NCBI GenBank assembly: GCA_022798155.1
Contig: JAAWLY010000011.1
Location: 1-23,631 of the forward strand
Direction: 5' to 3'
DNA length: 23,631 nt
Source of the DNA: Lawsonibacter sp.
GTDB taxonomy: Bacteria > Bacillota > Clostridia > Oscillospirales > Oscillospiraceae
Both the position numbers and the translations under genes were made by a program. How positions within the stretch are numbered: position 1 is the first letter of the stretch; every line of letters begins with the position of its first letter. Shown here piece after piece: positions 1-7,371 of this stretch. The notes beneath the pieces are model-generated. The model did no database searches. It saw only the letters and a program-made list of their open reading frames with translations, and was not told the DNA's origin.

Positions 1-65
1 ATCGTCATCATATCACAAAAAATGCAGGATTGCAAGGGTAAGGCTTATTTTTTGCGCCGGAAATA

Positions 66-104
66 CGGCCAGCGGGAGGTTTTTCCTGTCTGGCCGCATT
101 TTTA
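66..104 (+). terminator. Hairpin with T tail, probable terminator of an upstream gene
   Basis: Bases 66-72 (CGGCCAG) pair with 90-96 (CTGGCCG), with further pairing of AGG and CCT around a T-rich loop, and the stem is followed by CATTTTTA. This looks like a Rho-independent terminator on the + strand. It lies about 95 bases before the first gene of the glycan operon, so it most simply ends a gene left of the window. An attenuator in the operon's own leader is possible if the promoter lies further left. No convincing -35/-10 pair is visible between it and the first gene. Confidence 0.5.
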
Positions 105-198
105 TGCCCTGTTTCTCCTTCGATTCTAAGATTTTTTGCTCTATTTAGCGCCGGAGTCGGGACTTCCTATGAATTCCGACCAGAGAGGAGGCGGTGCG

Positions 199-1059
199 AT
201 GCCACGGACGAGACAGCAGGTCCACGAGGAACTGCCCCTGCGGCAGCATCGGGCGGCGGGGGATGGGGTGGCTGTCACTCAGGACGATATCCAGCGTTTC
301 CTCACCGCCTACGAGGGGTTGGACCGGGCGGAGGGGACGGTGCAGTTCTACCGGCGGAAGCTGCTGCGGTTCTATCGGGACCTGCCGGAGGACAAGATCA
401 TCCGCCAGGACAGTCTGAAAAAGTGGCAGGAAAAGTTGCTGAAGGATGGGTATACGCCGGGATCGGTGAACGCTTTTGTCTCGGCGGCTAACGCCTATTT
501 GGATTACATTGGGCACCGGGAGTACCAGTTGGCCAAGCAGTTGCGGGAAGAGAAGGTGCCGCAGCCGGAGTTGTCCCGGGCAGAGTATCTGCACCTTTTG
601 CGGACGGCGAAGGCTCTGGGGAAAGAGAAGGTTTACCTTTTAATCAAGACCTTTGCTTCTACGGGGCTGTTTGCCCAGGAGTTGCCGGAGGTCACGGTGG
701 AGGCGGTCCGGGAGGGGAAGATCATCTGCGACCAGAACAAATACAAGCAGATCGTCAGCGTTCCGGGGTGTCTCAAGAGGGAGTTGTTGGACTTTGCGGA
801 GCGAAGCGGCATCCGGTCGGGGCCTATCTTCCTGACGAGGGACGGGCGGCCAATGCACCGGACCTATGTACCTGTGGCGATGCGATCGGTGTGCGAGGCG
901 GCAAGGATACCTCAGGGGCTGGGGAATCCGAAGTCTTTGCGGAAGTTGTATCTTTCCACTCGAGCAGGCATCGAGAGCAACATTACGCTGCTGGTAGAGC
1001 AGGCGCTGGAGCGGCAGTTGGAGGAGGAGCAGTTTTCTATTGGGTGGGAGGAAAGCTGA
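199..1059 (+). CDS. Tyrosine-recombinase-like protein, catalytically degenerate
   Basis: A 286-residue protein with the layout of a tyrosine recombinase. An N-terminal SAM-like core-binding domain spans about residues 27-115 and a C-terminal catalytic-type domain about 125-265. The usual TGLR motif reads TGLF (F158), so the first catalytic arginine is missing. The usual HxLRH reads KSLRK (about 246-249), keeping only the arginine. No tyrosine occurs in the last ~35 residues, where the nucleophile should be. DNA binding may persist; strand cleavage is unlikely. The ATG at 199 is chosen because GAGAGGAGG precedes it at good spacing; upstream in-frame starts lack this. The stop overlaps the next start (TGATG), tying it to the glycan operon. 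I infer a regulatory or architectural role. Fold assignment is fairly sure; function is unknown. Confidence 0.75.
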   Translation: MPRTRQQVHEELPLRQHRAAGDGVAVTQDDIQRFLTAYEGLDRAEGTVQFYRRKLLRFYRDLPEDKIIRQDSLKKWQEKLLKDGYTPGSVNAFVSAANAYLDYIGHREYQLAKQLREEKVPQPELSRAEYLHLLRTAKALGKEKVYLLIKTFASTGLFAQELPEVTVEAVREGKIICDQNKYKQIVSVPGCLKRELLDFAERSGIRSGPIFLTRDGRPMHRTYVPVAMRSVCEAARIPQGLGNPKSLRKLYLSTRAGIESNITLLVEQALERQLEEEQFSIGWEES

Positions 1060-1889
1060 TGGCGGACATCAAGCTGTTTGTCTGCTGTCACCAGCCAGAG
1101 GAGGTGCCAAAGCATCCTCTTTTGGTGCCAGTGCAAGTAGGGGCGGCATTAGCGGATAGCCGTTTTCCGGGGTTTCTGTATGATGACACTGGGGAGAATA
1201 TCTCGGCAAAAAACCGCTCTTATTGCGAGTTGACAGCGCAGTATTGGGCTTGGAAGAATGCAGATGCAGACTATTATGGATTCTTTCATTACCGGCGGTA
1301 TCTTTACCCGGATATAAGAGCAAAACGGCCTTACCAAATCGAGAAAAAAGCGGATATTTCTTTATTAAACAGGCTTGGTTATGAGGGCTTTTCGGATTTG
1401 ATCCAGCAGCATGACCTGATACTTCCAATGGGAGAAAATATGTATCTTCCGGTGCGAGAGCATTATGCAAAAGCGTCATTTCATCATCGTGAGGATTTGG
1501 AACTGACAGAGAAGATCGTGAGGGAAATCTCGCCGGGATATGAAACCGCATTAGAGCAATATCTTTCCGGGACAGTTTGTTATTTTGGCAACATTTTTAT
1601 TATGAAAAAAACTATATTTCAAGAGTATTGCAGTTGGCTGTTTTCTATCTTAGAGGAGTTTGACAGAAGGGCAAATACCGGTAGTTACGGTCCGCAGGAG
1701 ATGCGGGTGGATGGGTATTTGGGGGAGCGGCTGTTGGGGGTTTTTTATTTACATCAGAGGGATAGACTGGATGTTTTGGAATTGCCCAGGGTGCATTTTG
1801 ATAAAAGACGGGAGAAACAAGTTCTCTATCAGTTTTTACCGCCAGGGACAAAACGCCGCGCGGCGATAAAGCATCTTTGCAAAGGATGA
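1059..1889 (+). CDS. DUF4422 glycosyltransferase
   Basis: A 276-residue protein of the DUF4422 family, found in capsule and exopolysaccharide loci and taken to be a GT-A-like glycosyltransferase. Diagnostic motifs are KNRSYCELT (about 51-59), the aromatic stretch with YWAWKN just after it, and HYRRY (77-81). The MRVDGYLGER segment near the C-terminus is also typical. It begins at the ATG overlapping the stop of the recombinase-like gene, so translation is probably coupled. The longer reading frame upstream lies inside that gene in another frame and is not used. It has no signal peptide or membrane segment, so it should act in the cytoplasm on lipid-linked glycan. Donor and acceptor cannot be read from sequence. 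The DNA is visibly more AT-rich than the gene before it, suggesting a separate origin. Confidence 0.85.
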   Translation: MADIKLFVCCHQPEEVPKHPLLVPVQVGAALADSRFPGFLYDDTGENISAKNRSYCELTAQYWAWKNADADYYGFFHYRRYLYPDIRAKRPYQIEKKADISLLNRLGYEGFSDLIQQHDLILPMGENMYLPVREHYAKASFHHREDLELTEKIVREISPGYETALEQYLSGTVCYFGNIFIMKKTIFQEYCSWLFSILEEFDRRANTGSYGPQEMRVDGYLGERLLGVFYLHQRDRLDVLELPRVHFDKRREKQVLYQFLPPGTKRRAAIKHLCKG

Positions 1890-1894
1890 GGAAA

Positions 1895-3421
1895 ATGGGA
1901 AGTACCATACTGTCTCATATGATTTTTGACAGGCTGAATAAAAATGAGACACGAAGTCTTTATTTTCGAGGCGGCGGGTCTGTGGAAAGCCAGCAAATAT
2001 TGCTCCAGAGCGGCGAAACAGTCTCCTTTGATACCTATTACAACGGGTTTTTCTATTCCAAATATTTGACCTATACCCAGGTTAGGTCCATGACCGCTAT
2101 GATAGAGGTCAGTGGGACCTGCCGGGTGGAATTGATGGTGACGGACCCTAAAAACAATTCGACCATGTTGGAAGCACAAGAAAACTCCGGTCCCCCCAAT
2201 AGCCTAACATTTCGCAATATTGACCTTTCAAAGCTACCAGCGGAAGGAATGCTGTATTTTAGGGTAACTGGTATTTCCGATCGGTCGGCAGTCTGCGGCG
2301 GCCATTGGGCGGCTGATGTTCCAGCGGAACAGGCGGTCACACTGGCACTGGTGATTTGCACCTATCTGCGGGAAGAATATGTCAAACAAAATATCCGGTT
2401 GCTGCAGCAGACGATATTGGCTGAAATGAAAGGTGTGGAGTTGTTTGTTATCGACAACGGGCGGACCCTGGGACATGAAGAAAAGGGAAGGCTCCATATC
2501 CTTCCCAACCGAAATTACGGAGGGAGCGGGGGATTCACACGGGGGATCATGGAGGCATCCAAAAGAGGCTTTACCCATGTGCTTCTGATGGACGATGATA
2601 TTCGGTTTGAGCCCGAGACCATTTACCGAACGATACAGCTTTTTAAGGTGGCGAAACCCCAGAAGAGACCATTGATGATCGGCGGGGCGATGCTGGTGGA
2701 GGATAGGCCGACGATGCAGTTTGAATCAGGGGCCTTTTTTGAAAACGGACGGCTGCGGCCGGTGGGCCAAAATTTGGACCTGACAAAGGTGGAGTCCCTG
2801 CTGGAAAACAATAAGGAGCAGCATGTCCAATATAACGCCTGGTGGTACTGCTGTTTCCCGGTCTCGATAGCCGAACAGGCCGGGCTTCCGCTGCCTTTCT
2901 TTATCAAAAGCGATGATGTGGAATACGGGTTGAGGGCAAAAGCGGATATCCTCCTGTTGAACGGGATCGGTGTTTGGCATGCGGATTTTTCCACCAAATA
3001 CAGCCCCCACCTGGAGTATTACATCAAGCGCAACGAGTTGGTGGTCAGCGCTCTGCATAAGGAGGGGGACAGTGGCGGAAAGGCTGCCTGGAAGATCCTT
3101 CGGGCCTCCAGTAAGGCGCTGTTGCAGGGGGAGCCATCTACTGTGCGGTTTTTACTCAGGGCGGCAAAGGACTTTATGGAAGGACCAGCCTTTTTTGAGG
3201 GGACCGATGAAGAGATACTGAACCGGGAACTGGTCGCGATGAAAACGGCCCCCTTCATCAGATCGCGCCTTTTGGCGATACTGGCGTATCCGTTTTTGGT
3301 GGCTCCTGTGATCATACCGCTTTTCCTCCGCTATAAGGCGACCCAAAGGCTTTATCTGGAACAGGTGGATAAGATCACGTCCTTCGCCTTTTGGCGGGAG
3401 CATTTGGGGATGCCGGAATGA
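1895..3421 (+). CDS. GlfT2-like galactofuranosyltransferase (GT2)
   Basis: A 508-residue protein with the architecture of mycobacterial GlfT2: an N-terminal beta-sandwich domain (about 1-145), a GT-A domain opening at LALVICTY (about 150-157), and a helical C-terminal part. The NRNYGGSGGFTRG segment (205-217), the metal-binding DDD (233-235), DDVEYGLR (340-347) holding the probable catalytic aspartate, and WH (361-362) all match that family. It should add galactofuranose from UDP-Galf; the mutase making that donor is encoded further along the operon. Two ATG candidates exist. The one at 1886 overlaps the previous stop as ATGA, and the one at 1895 has AAGGA and GAGG at better spacing, so 1895 is preferred. 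A larger relative is encoded at 8499-11222. The family call is strong; the linkage made is unknown. Confidence 0.88.
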   Translation: MGSTILSHMIFDRLNKNETRSLYFRGGGSVESQQILLQSGETVSFDTYYNGFFYSKYLTYTQVRSMTAMIEVSGTCRVELMVTDPKNNSTMLEAQENSGPPNSLTFRNIDLSKLPAEGMLYFRVTGISDRSAVCGGHWAADVPAEQAVTLALVICTYLREEYVKQNIRLLQQTILAEMKGVELFVIDNGRTLGHEEKGRLHILPNRNYGGSGGFTRGIMEASKRGFTHVLLMDDDIRFEPETIYRTIQLFKVAKPQKRPLMIGGAMLVEDRPTMQFESGAFFENGRLRPVGQNLDLTKVESLLENNKEQHVQYNAWWYCCFPVSIAEQAGLPLPFFIKSDDVEYGLRAKADILLLNGIGVWHADFSTKYSPHLEYYIKRNELVVSALHKEGDSGGKAAWKILRASSKALLQGEPSTVRFLLRAAKDFMEGPAFFEGTDEEILNRELVAMKTAPFIRSRLLAILAYPFLVAPVIIPLFLRYKATQRLYLEQVDKITSFAFWREHLGMPE

Positions 3422-4395
3422 AGCTGTACATCTGTTCCACCTATTATCACGTCTATATCACGTTGTTAAAATATTTTGCCGCGCCCTTTGAGGGCGACCT
3501 GGTGATCTGTGACGATATCCCCACAGGGGACGTGCTGGCGGAAAGGGTTCGTGCACATGGGTGGTTCCACAACGTTTGGTTTGTGGAACAGAGCGGCCTC
3601 CCAGAGGAGAGGGGGAAGGGGCCGATAGACTGGGCCTTTTTCCAACACAGGCGGCGGGCGAAGCGGCTCAAACCGTTGGTCCCATTTGATCTGGACAGAT
3701 ACACAGATATTTACCTTTACCACGACGGGACCCCCTTAGGGATGTACCTGGCCGATGTGGGACGGAGGTACCATCTAATAGAGGACTCGCTGGATTTTTA
3801 CCAAAGCCTTTATTCAAGCGCCCAGGCCCGTTGTCTGCATAAGCGAAGCTGGAAATATGGTATCCAGCGGATCTTGAACGCAGGCTACTTTCCGCTGGGG
3901 GAATCCCGGCTGTTGATCGATGTGGAGGTCAACGACAGGAATCATTTGCAGATAGCTGGCCAGACCATCATCGAATGTCCCAGGGACAGCCTGGAACAGG
4001 CTTTGACGGTGGAACAGAAGGGTAGTCTGTTGGAGATTTTCGGCTGTGATGAACTGGAGATAGGGGAGAGAACGGCACTGATTCTGACCGAGCCTTTGTA
4101 CCAGGATGGTGTTGTCTCCACCAGAGAGACACAGAAAGAGGTGTACCGAGATATGGTCGCTTCCCTGCGGGAGGATGGATATAGCCCTGTCATTAAGCCC
4201 CATCCAAGGGACGAAACAGATTACACCGACCTGGGCTGCCAGGTAGGCCAGCGCTTTTTCCCCATCGAGATGCTTGCTCTTCTTGGAACGAAAAAAATCC
4301 CGTGTGCCGCCGCGGTGCGCTCCAGCGGACTCAAGCGGCTGAACACGGATCAAAAAAGATATTTCCCAATCAAGAAAAAGGAGACAGGACTATGA
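3418..4395 (+). CDS. Putative sialyltransferase-like glycosyltransferase (GT52/polysialyltransferase type)
   Basis: A 325-residue cytoplasmic protein beginning MKLYICSTYYHVYITLLKYF, a start seen in GT52 and polysialyltransferase-like families. Motifs of bacterial sialyltransferases are visible: an acidic pair in LIEDSLDFY (around 120-130, where many relatives have D/E-D-G), KPHPRD (around 260), which is the HP motif, and RSSGLKRL near the end, resembling their SS/T motif. It starts in an ATGA overlap with the GlfT2-like gene and ends in an ATGA overlap with the NeuB-type synthase gene. That position suggests it transfers the CMP-activated acid made by the next genes. Only about 20 residues follow the SS motif, so the C-terminus looks short. 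Family assignment is moderate; the acceptor is unknown. Confidence 0.65.
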   Translation: MKLYICSTYYHVYITLLKYFAAPFEGDLVICDDIPTGDVLAERVRAHGWFHNVWFVEQSGLPEERGKGPIDWAFFQHRRRAKRLKPLVPFDLDRYTDIYLYHDGTPLGMYLADVGRRYHLIEDSLDFYQSLYSSAQARCLHKRSWKYGIQRILNAGYFPLGESRLLIDVEVNDRNHLQIAGQTIIECPRDSLEQALTVEQKGSLLEIFGCDELEIGERTALILTEPLYQDGVVSTRETQKEVYRDMVASLREDGYSPVIKPHPRDETDYTDLGCQVGQRFFPIEMLALLGTKKIPCAAAVRSSGLKRLNTDQKRYFPIKKKETGL

Positions 4396-5273
4396 AGATC
4401 AGCTATAGGAAACCATTTGTTATTGCGGAGGCGGGGTGCAATCACAAGGGAGAGATGTCCATCGCCAGGGACCTGATCGCCACAGCCGCCCTGTTTTGCA
4501 GGGCCGACGCCATCAAATTCCAGAAGCGGTGCAACCGGGAGCTTCTGACGCCGGAGCAGTACGACGCCCCCCATCCAAATCCCGCTAATTCCTATGGAAG
4601 GACCTATGGGGAGCACCGGGAGTTTTTGGAGTTCACCGCGGAGCAGCACCGGCAACTGAAGGCGTGGTGCGAGGAGTTTGGCATCATCTACGCCACCTCG
4701 GTATGGGACCTGACCTCCGCAAAGGAGATCGCTGCCCTGGAGCCGGAGTTCATCAAGATACCGTCGGCCTGCAACAACCACTTTGTTATGCTCCAGTGGC
4801 TGTGTGACAACTACGGCGGGGAGATCCAACTCTCCTTTGGAATGACCTCCCGTGAGGAGGAGCAGCAGATCGTGGACCTGTTTGTGAAAAACGGAAGGGC
4901 AAAGGACCTTGTCATCTTTGCCTGCACATCGGGGTACCCTGTTCCGTATCAGGATGTCTGTTTGCTGGAACTTCGGCGCTTGATCGACACGTTTGGCAGC
5001 AGTGTCAAAAAGATCGGTTTTTCTGGGCACCACCTGGGCACGGCGGTAGATATCGCGGCCTACACCCTGGGTGCGGAAGTGATCGAACGGCACTACACCA
5101 TTGACAAGACCTGGAAAGGCACCGACCACGCTGCCTCCCTGGAGCCGGATGAGTTCAAACGCTTGGTAAAGGAAATATCCGATGTCCAAGCCGCCCTTAC
5201 CTACAAGTCCGACGAGGTCCTCCCCATCGAACAGGTCCAACGGGACAAACTGAAATATCGGGGGGAACGGTAA
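4392..5273 (+). CDS. neuB: NeuB-family nonulosonic acid synthase (sialic acid or Kdn type)
   Basis: A 293-residue TIM-barrel synthase that condenses phosphoenolpyruvate with a mannose-type sugar. Family marks are IAEAGCNHKGE near the N-terminus, AIKFQK (about 49-54), YGEHREFLEF, IKIPSACNN, CTSGYPVP, GFSGHHLG and ERHYTIDKTWKGTDHAASLE. Classical NeuB proteins are near 345 residues with a C-terminal SAF (antifreeze-like) domain. This one stops after the barrel at KLKYRGER, so that domain is absent. The SGHHLG and ACTSGYP forms differ from the usual SDHT and HCTS and suggest a separate subgroup. Start: the ATG overlapping the previous stop; the longer frame upstream lies inside the neighbouring gene. 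The next gene carries the cytidylyltransferase and a HAD phosphatase, so the product may be a 9-phosphate. The exact substrate (ManNAc, ManNAc-6-P or Man-6-P) is inferred, not read. Confidence 0.88.
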   Translation: MKISYRKPFVIAEAGCNHKGEMSIARDLIATAALFCRADAIKFQKRCNRELLTPEQYDAPHPNPANSYGRTYGEHREFLEFTAEQHRQLKAWCEEFGIIYATSVWDLTSAKEIAALEPEFIKIPSACNNHFVMLQWLCDNYGGEIQLSFGMTSREEEQQIVDLFVKNGRAKDLVIFACTSGYPVPYQDVCLLELRRLIDTFGSSVKKIGFSGHHLGTAVDIAAYTLGAEVIERHYTIDKTWKGTDHAASLEPDEFKRLVKEISDVQAALTYKSDEVLPIEQVQRDKLKYRGER

Positions 5274-6466
5274 TGGATCGGTACATAGCGTTTATCCCTG
5301 TACGGGGCGGCAGCAAGTCTATCCCCCTAAAAAATATACGGGAACTTTGCGGGCGTCCCCTGGTCTACTGGACCCTGGACGCGGCGGTGGATTGCCCAGA
5401 AATAGACCGGGTCTATCTCTGTACCGACAGCCCGCAGATACGGGAAAAGGTACAGGAGTATATCGACAGCAGGTGCTGCGGGGAGAAGCTGCGGTGCATC
5501 GACCGCCCGGCGGAGACCGCCACCGATACCGCCAGCACCGAATCAGCCATGCTCTACTTTGCCCAGTTCAGGGAGGACTTTGAACATATCCTTCTGATCC
5601 AGGCCACCAGCCCGCTGCTGAGGGCGGAGCATCTTTCCGCCGCCATCGCCTGTTATAAGGAGAAGGGGTGGGACAGCCTCCTGTCGGTGGTGCGGCAGAA
5701 GCGGTTCTGCTGGCGGCCGGAGGGACAAGGGTATGCCCCTATCAACTACGATTTCCGCAACAGGCCCCGGCGCCAGGAATTCGACGGGTACCTGGTGGAA
5801 AATGGAGCCTTCTATCTCAACACACGGGAAGCTCTGCTCCGGGACAAGTGCCGTTTGTCCGGCCAGGTGGGCGCTTACGAGATGGAGGAAGAGACCTATT
5901 TTGAGATCGACGAGCCCAGCGACTGGCTCATTACCGAAGGTCTTTTGGGCCGTCGGATCTCCGCTGGGTCCGACTTGGCGGAGCGAGCCAAATCGGTCAA
6001 AATGGTGTTGACCGACTGCGACGGCGTTCTCACCGATGGCGGGATGTATTACTCCGAAAACGGGGACGAACTGAAACGGTTCAACACAAAGGACGGCATG
6101 GCGGTCCAGCTGCTTCGGGAACACAGGATACGGTTTGGCATCATCACAGGGGAAAAGATCGACCTGGTCCGCCGCCGCGGGGAAAAGGTGAAGGCGGATG
6201 AGTGCTGGCTTGGCATCAGCGACAAACTGGCCGTGGTGGACCAGATTTGTGAAAAGTACGGCCTGACCTATGGAGAACTGGCCTATCTTGGGGATGACCT
6301 CAACGATGTGGCCGTGCTGAAAAAGGTGGGGCTTCCCTGCAGTGTCCCCAACGGGATGCCAGAGGCAAAGGACGCCGCCCTCTATGTCACAACAACTCCA
6401 GGCGGCCAGGGAGCCCTGCGGGAGGTAGTGGAGCAGATCATCCGATACAAAGAAGCAAAGGAATGA
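5273..6466 (+). CDS. neuA: CMP-nonulosonate cytidylyltransferase fused to HAD (KdsC-like) phosphatase
   Basis: A 397-residue two-domain protein. Residues 1-225 form the nucleotidyltransferase: IPVRGGSKSIPLKN (8-21) is the CTP-binding signature, followed by DRPAETATD, LIQATSPL and FEIDEPSDW. Residues 240-390 form a KdsC-type HAD domain with motif I DCDGVLTDGG (D248 and D250 as nucleophile and acid), motif II ITGEK (T292), motif III K318 and motif IV GDDLND (340-345). The same order occurs in animal CMAS, where the HAD part is not known as an active phosphatase; here its catalytic residues look intact. The protein could therefore remove a 9-phosphate from the NeuB product and then make the CMP-sugar. 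The gene shares one base with the preceding stop (TAATG) after a GGGGGAA site. Domain calls are firm; substrate identity is inferred. Confidence 0.9.
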   Translation: MDRYIAFIPVRGGSKSIPLKNIRELCGRPLVYWTLDAAVDCPEIDRVYLCTDSPQIREKVQEYIDSRCCGEKLRCIDRPAETATDTASTESAMLYFAQFREDFEHILLIQATSPLLRAEHLSAAIACYKEKGWDSLLSVVRQKRFCWRPEGQGYAPINYDFRNRPRRQEFDGYLVENGAFYLNTREALLRDKCRLSGQVGAYEMEEETYFEIDEPSDWLITEGLLGRRISAGSDLAERAKSVKMVLTDCDGVLTDGGMYYSENGDELKRFNTKDGMAVQLLREHRIRFGIITGEKIDLVRRRGEKVKADECWLGISDKLAVVDQICEKYGLTYGELAYLGDDLNDVAVLKKVGLPCSVPNGMPEAKDAALYVTTTPGGQGALREVVEQIIRYKEAKE

Positions 6467-6476
6467 GCAAAAAGCG

Positions 6477-7223
6477 ATGCAAAAATATGTGATCCCGAAC
6501 CAAACCAGCCTGTATCAAGCGCTTCAGCAGATGAATGACCAGCGGGTAAAGTTCCTGGTAGCGGTGGATACCACGGGGAAGGTGCAGGGCACCCTTACTG
6601 ACGGCGACATACGCCGGGGGATATTGGACCAGATGGGCCTGGACGAGCCGGTGGAGGCAGCTATCTGTAAGGACTTCACCTGGGTAAGCTGCGAGGACGG
6701 CCTTTCCCATATCCTGGAGGCGTTCCGTGACGCCCGGATCGGATTCCTGCCGGTGCTGGACAAAGATGGACGGCTGAAGAACATCATCACCCGGCGGGGC
6801 TTACAGGTGTTGCTGTTGACCAACAAGGAGTTTTCCATCAGCTTCGATTTCTCGTCGTTGGATGAAGGCATGCTGGAGCACGAGATATTTGCCCGCCCTT
6901 GGGGGTTTTACAAGACCACCGTGCTGAACAGCATCTTCCAGTCAAAGGTGATTTACGTGTCGCCAAGGCAGATGCTGAGCCTGCAAAGCCACCGGCGGCG
7001 GGAGGAGTATTGGATCGTGGTCCACGGGGAAGGGGTGGTGCAGATCGGCGAGTCTGTCCATCCGGTGGCCCCTGGCGGTACATATTTTATCCCCAAGGGC
7101 TGCATCCACCGCCTGGAGAATACCTCCCCTTCGGAAACGCTTATCATTACCGAAGTACAGCTGGGGGATTACTTTGGCGAGGATGATATTTGCAGGTATA
7201 GCGACGAATACGGGAGAGCATAG
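6477..7223 (+). CDS. CBS-pair protein fused to a type II phosphomannose-isomerase-like cupin
   Basis: A 248-residue fusion. Residues 1-115 hold two CBS motifs, including GTLTDGDIRRGI (38-49) of the type found in KpsF and in nonulosonate nucleotidyltransferases, a likely ligand-sensing module. Residues 135-248 match the C-terminal cupin of ManC/AlgA type II phosphomannose isomerases: RPWG (140-143), SLQSHRRREEYW (168-179), FIPKGCIHRLEN (204-215) and the closing EDDICRYSDEYGR. In AlgA/ManC the metal region reads QMHHHRAEHW; here the first His is kept (H172) but the third is Arg (R174), so catalysis is uncertain. No GDP-mannose pyrophosphorylase domain is present. It lies 10 bases after the CMP-synthetase gene. 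If active, it would convert fructose-6-phosphate to mannose-6-phosphate and feed the synthase. It could instead be a sensor or another sugar isomerase. Confidence 0.8.
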   Translation: MQKYVIPNQTSLYQALQQMNDQRVKFLVAVDTTGKVQGTLTDGDIRRGILDQMGLDEPVEAAICKDFTWVSCEDGLSHILEAFRDARIGFLPVLDKDGRLKNIITRRGLQVLLLTNKEFSISFDFSSLDEGMLEHEIFARPWGFYKTTVLNSIFQSKVIYVSPRQMLSLQSHRRREEYWIVVHGEGVVQIGESVHPVAPGGTYFIPKGCIHRLENTSPSETLIITEVQLGDYFGEDDICRYSDEYGRA

Positions 7224-7371
7224 GGGCCGGCAAAAGGTTAGGGGACAGTGAGTTTGGCAGCGATAGCAAGGCTTATGCAGCATTTTTAAACGCTCTGCAG
7301 CCAAGAGATATGCGGGATCATCAAAGCTGTTCGAATTAATGTATCAAAAGAATAAAGTAAGGACGACCGTC

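Noticed and set aside
55..155. Possible invertible promoter ahead of the recombinase-like gene
   Set aside because: Only a short direct repeat, GCGCCGGA (55-62 and 148-155), was found; there are no inverted repeats flanking a promoter, and the recombinase lacks catalytic residues.
7224..7371. Possible promoter or terminator in the gap before the mutase gene
   Set aside because: TTGGC/GCCAA and AGCG/CGCT can pair only with large bulges and there is no T tail or consensus promoter.
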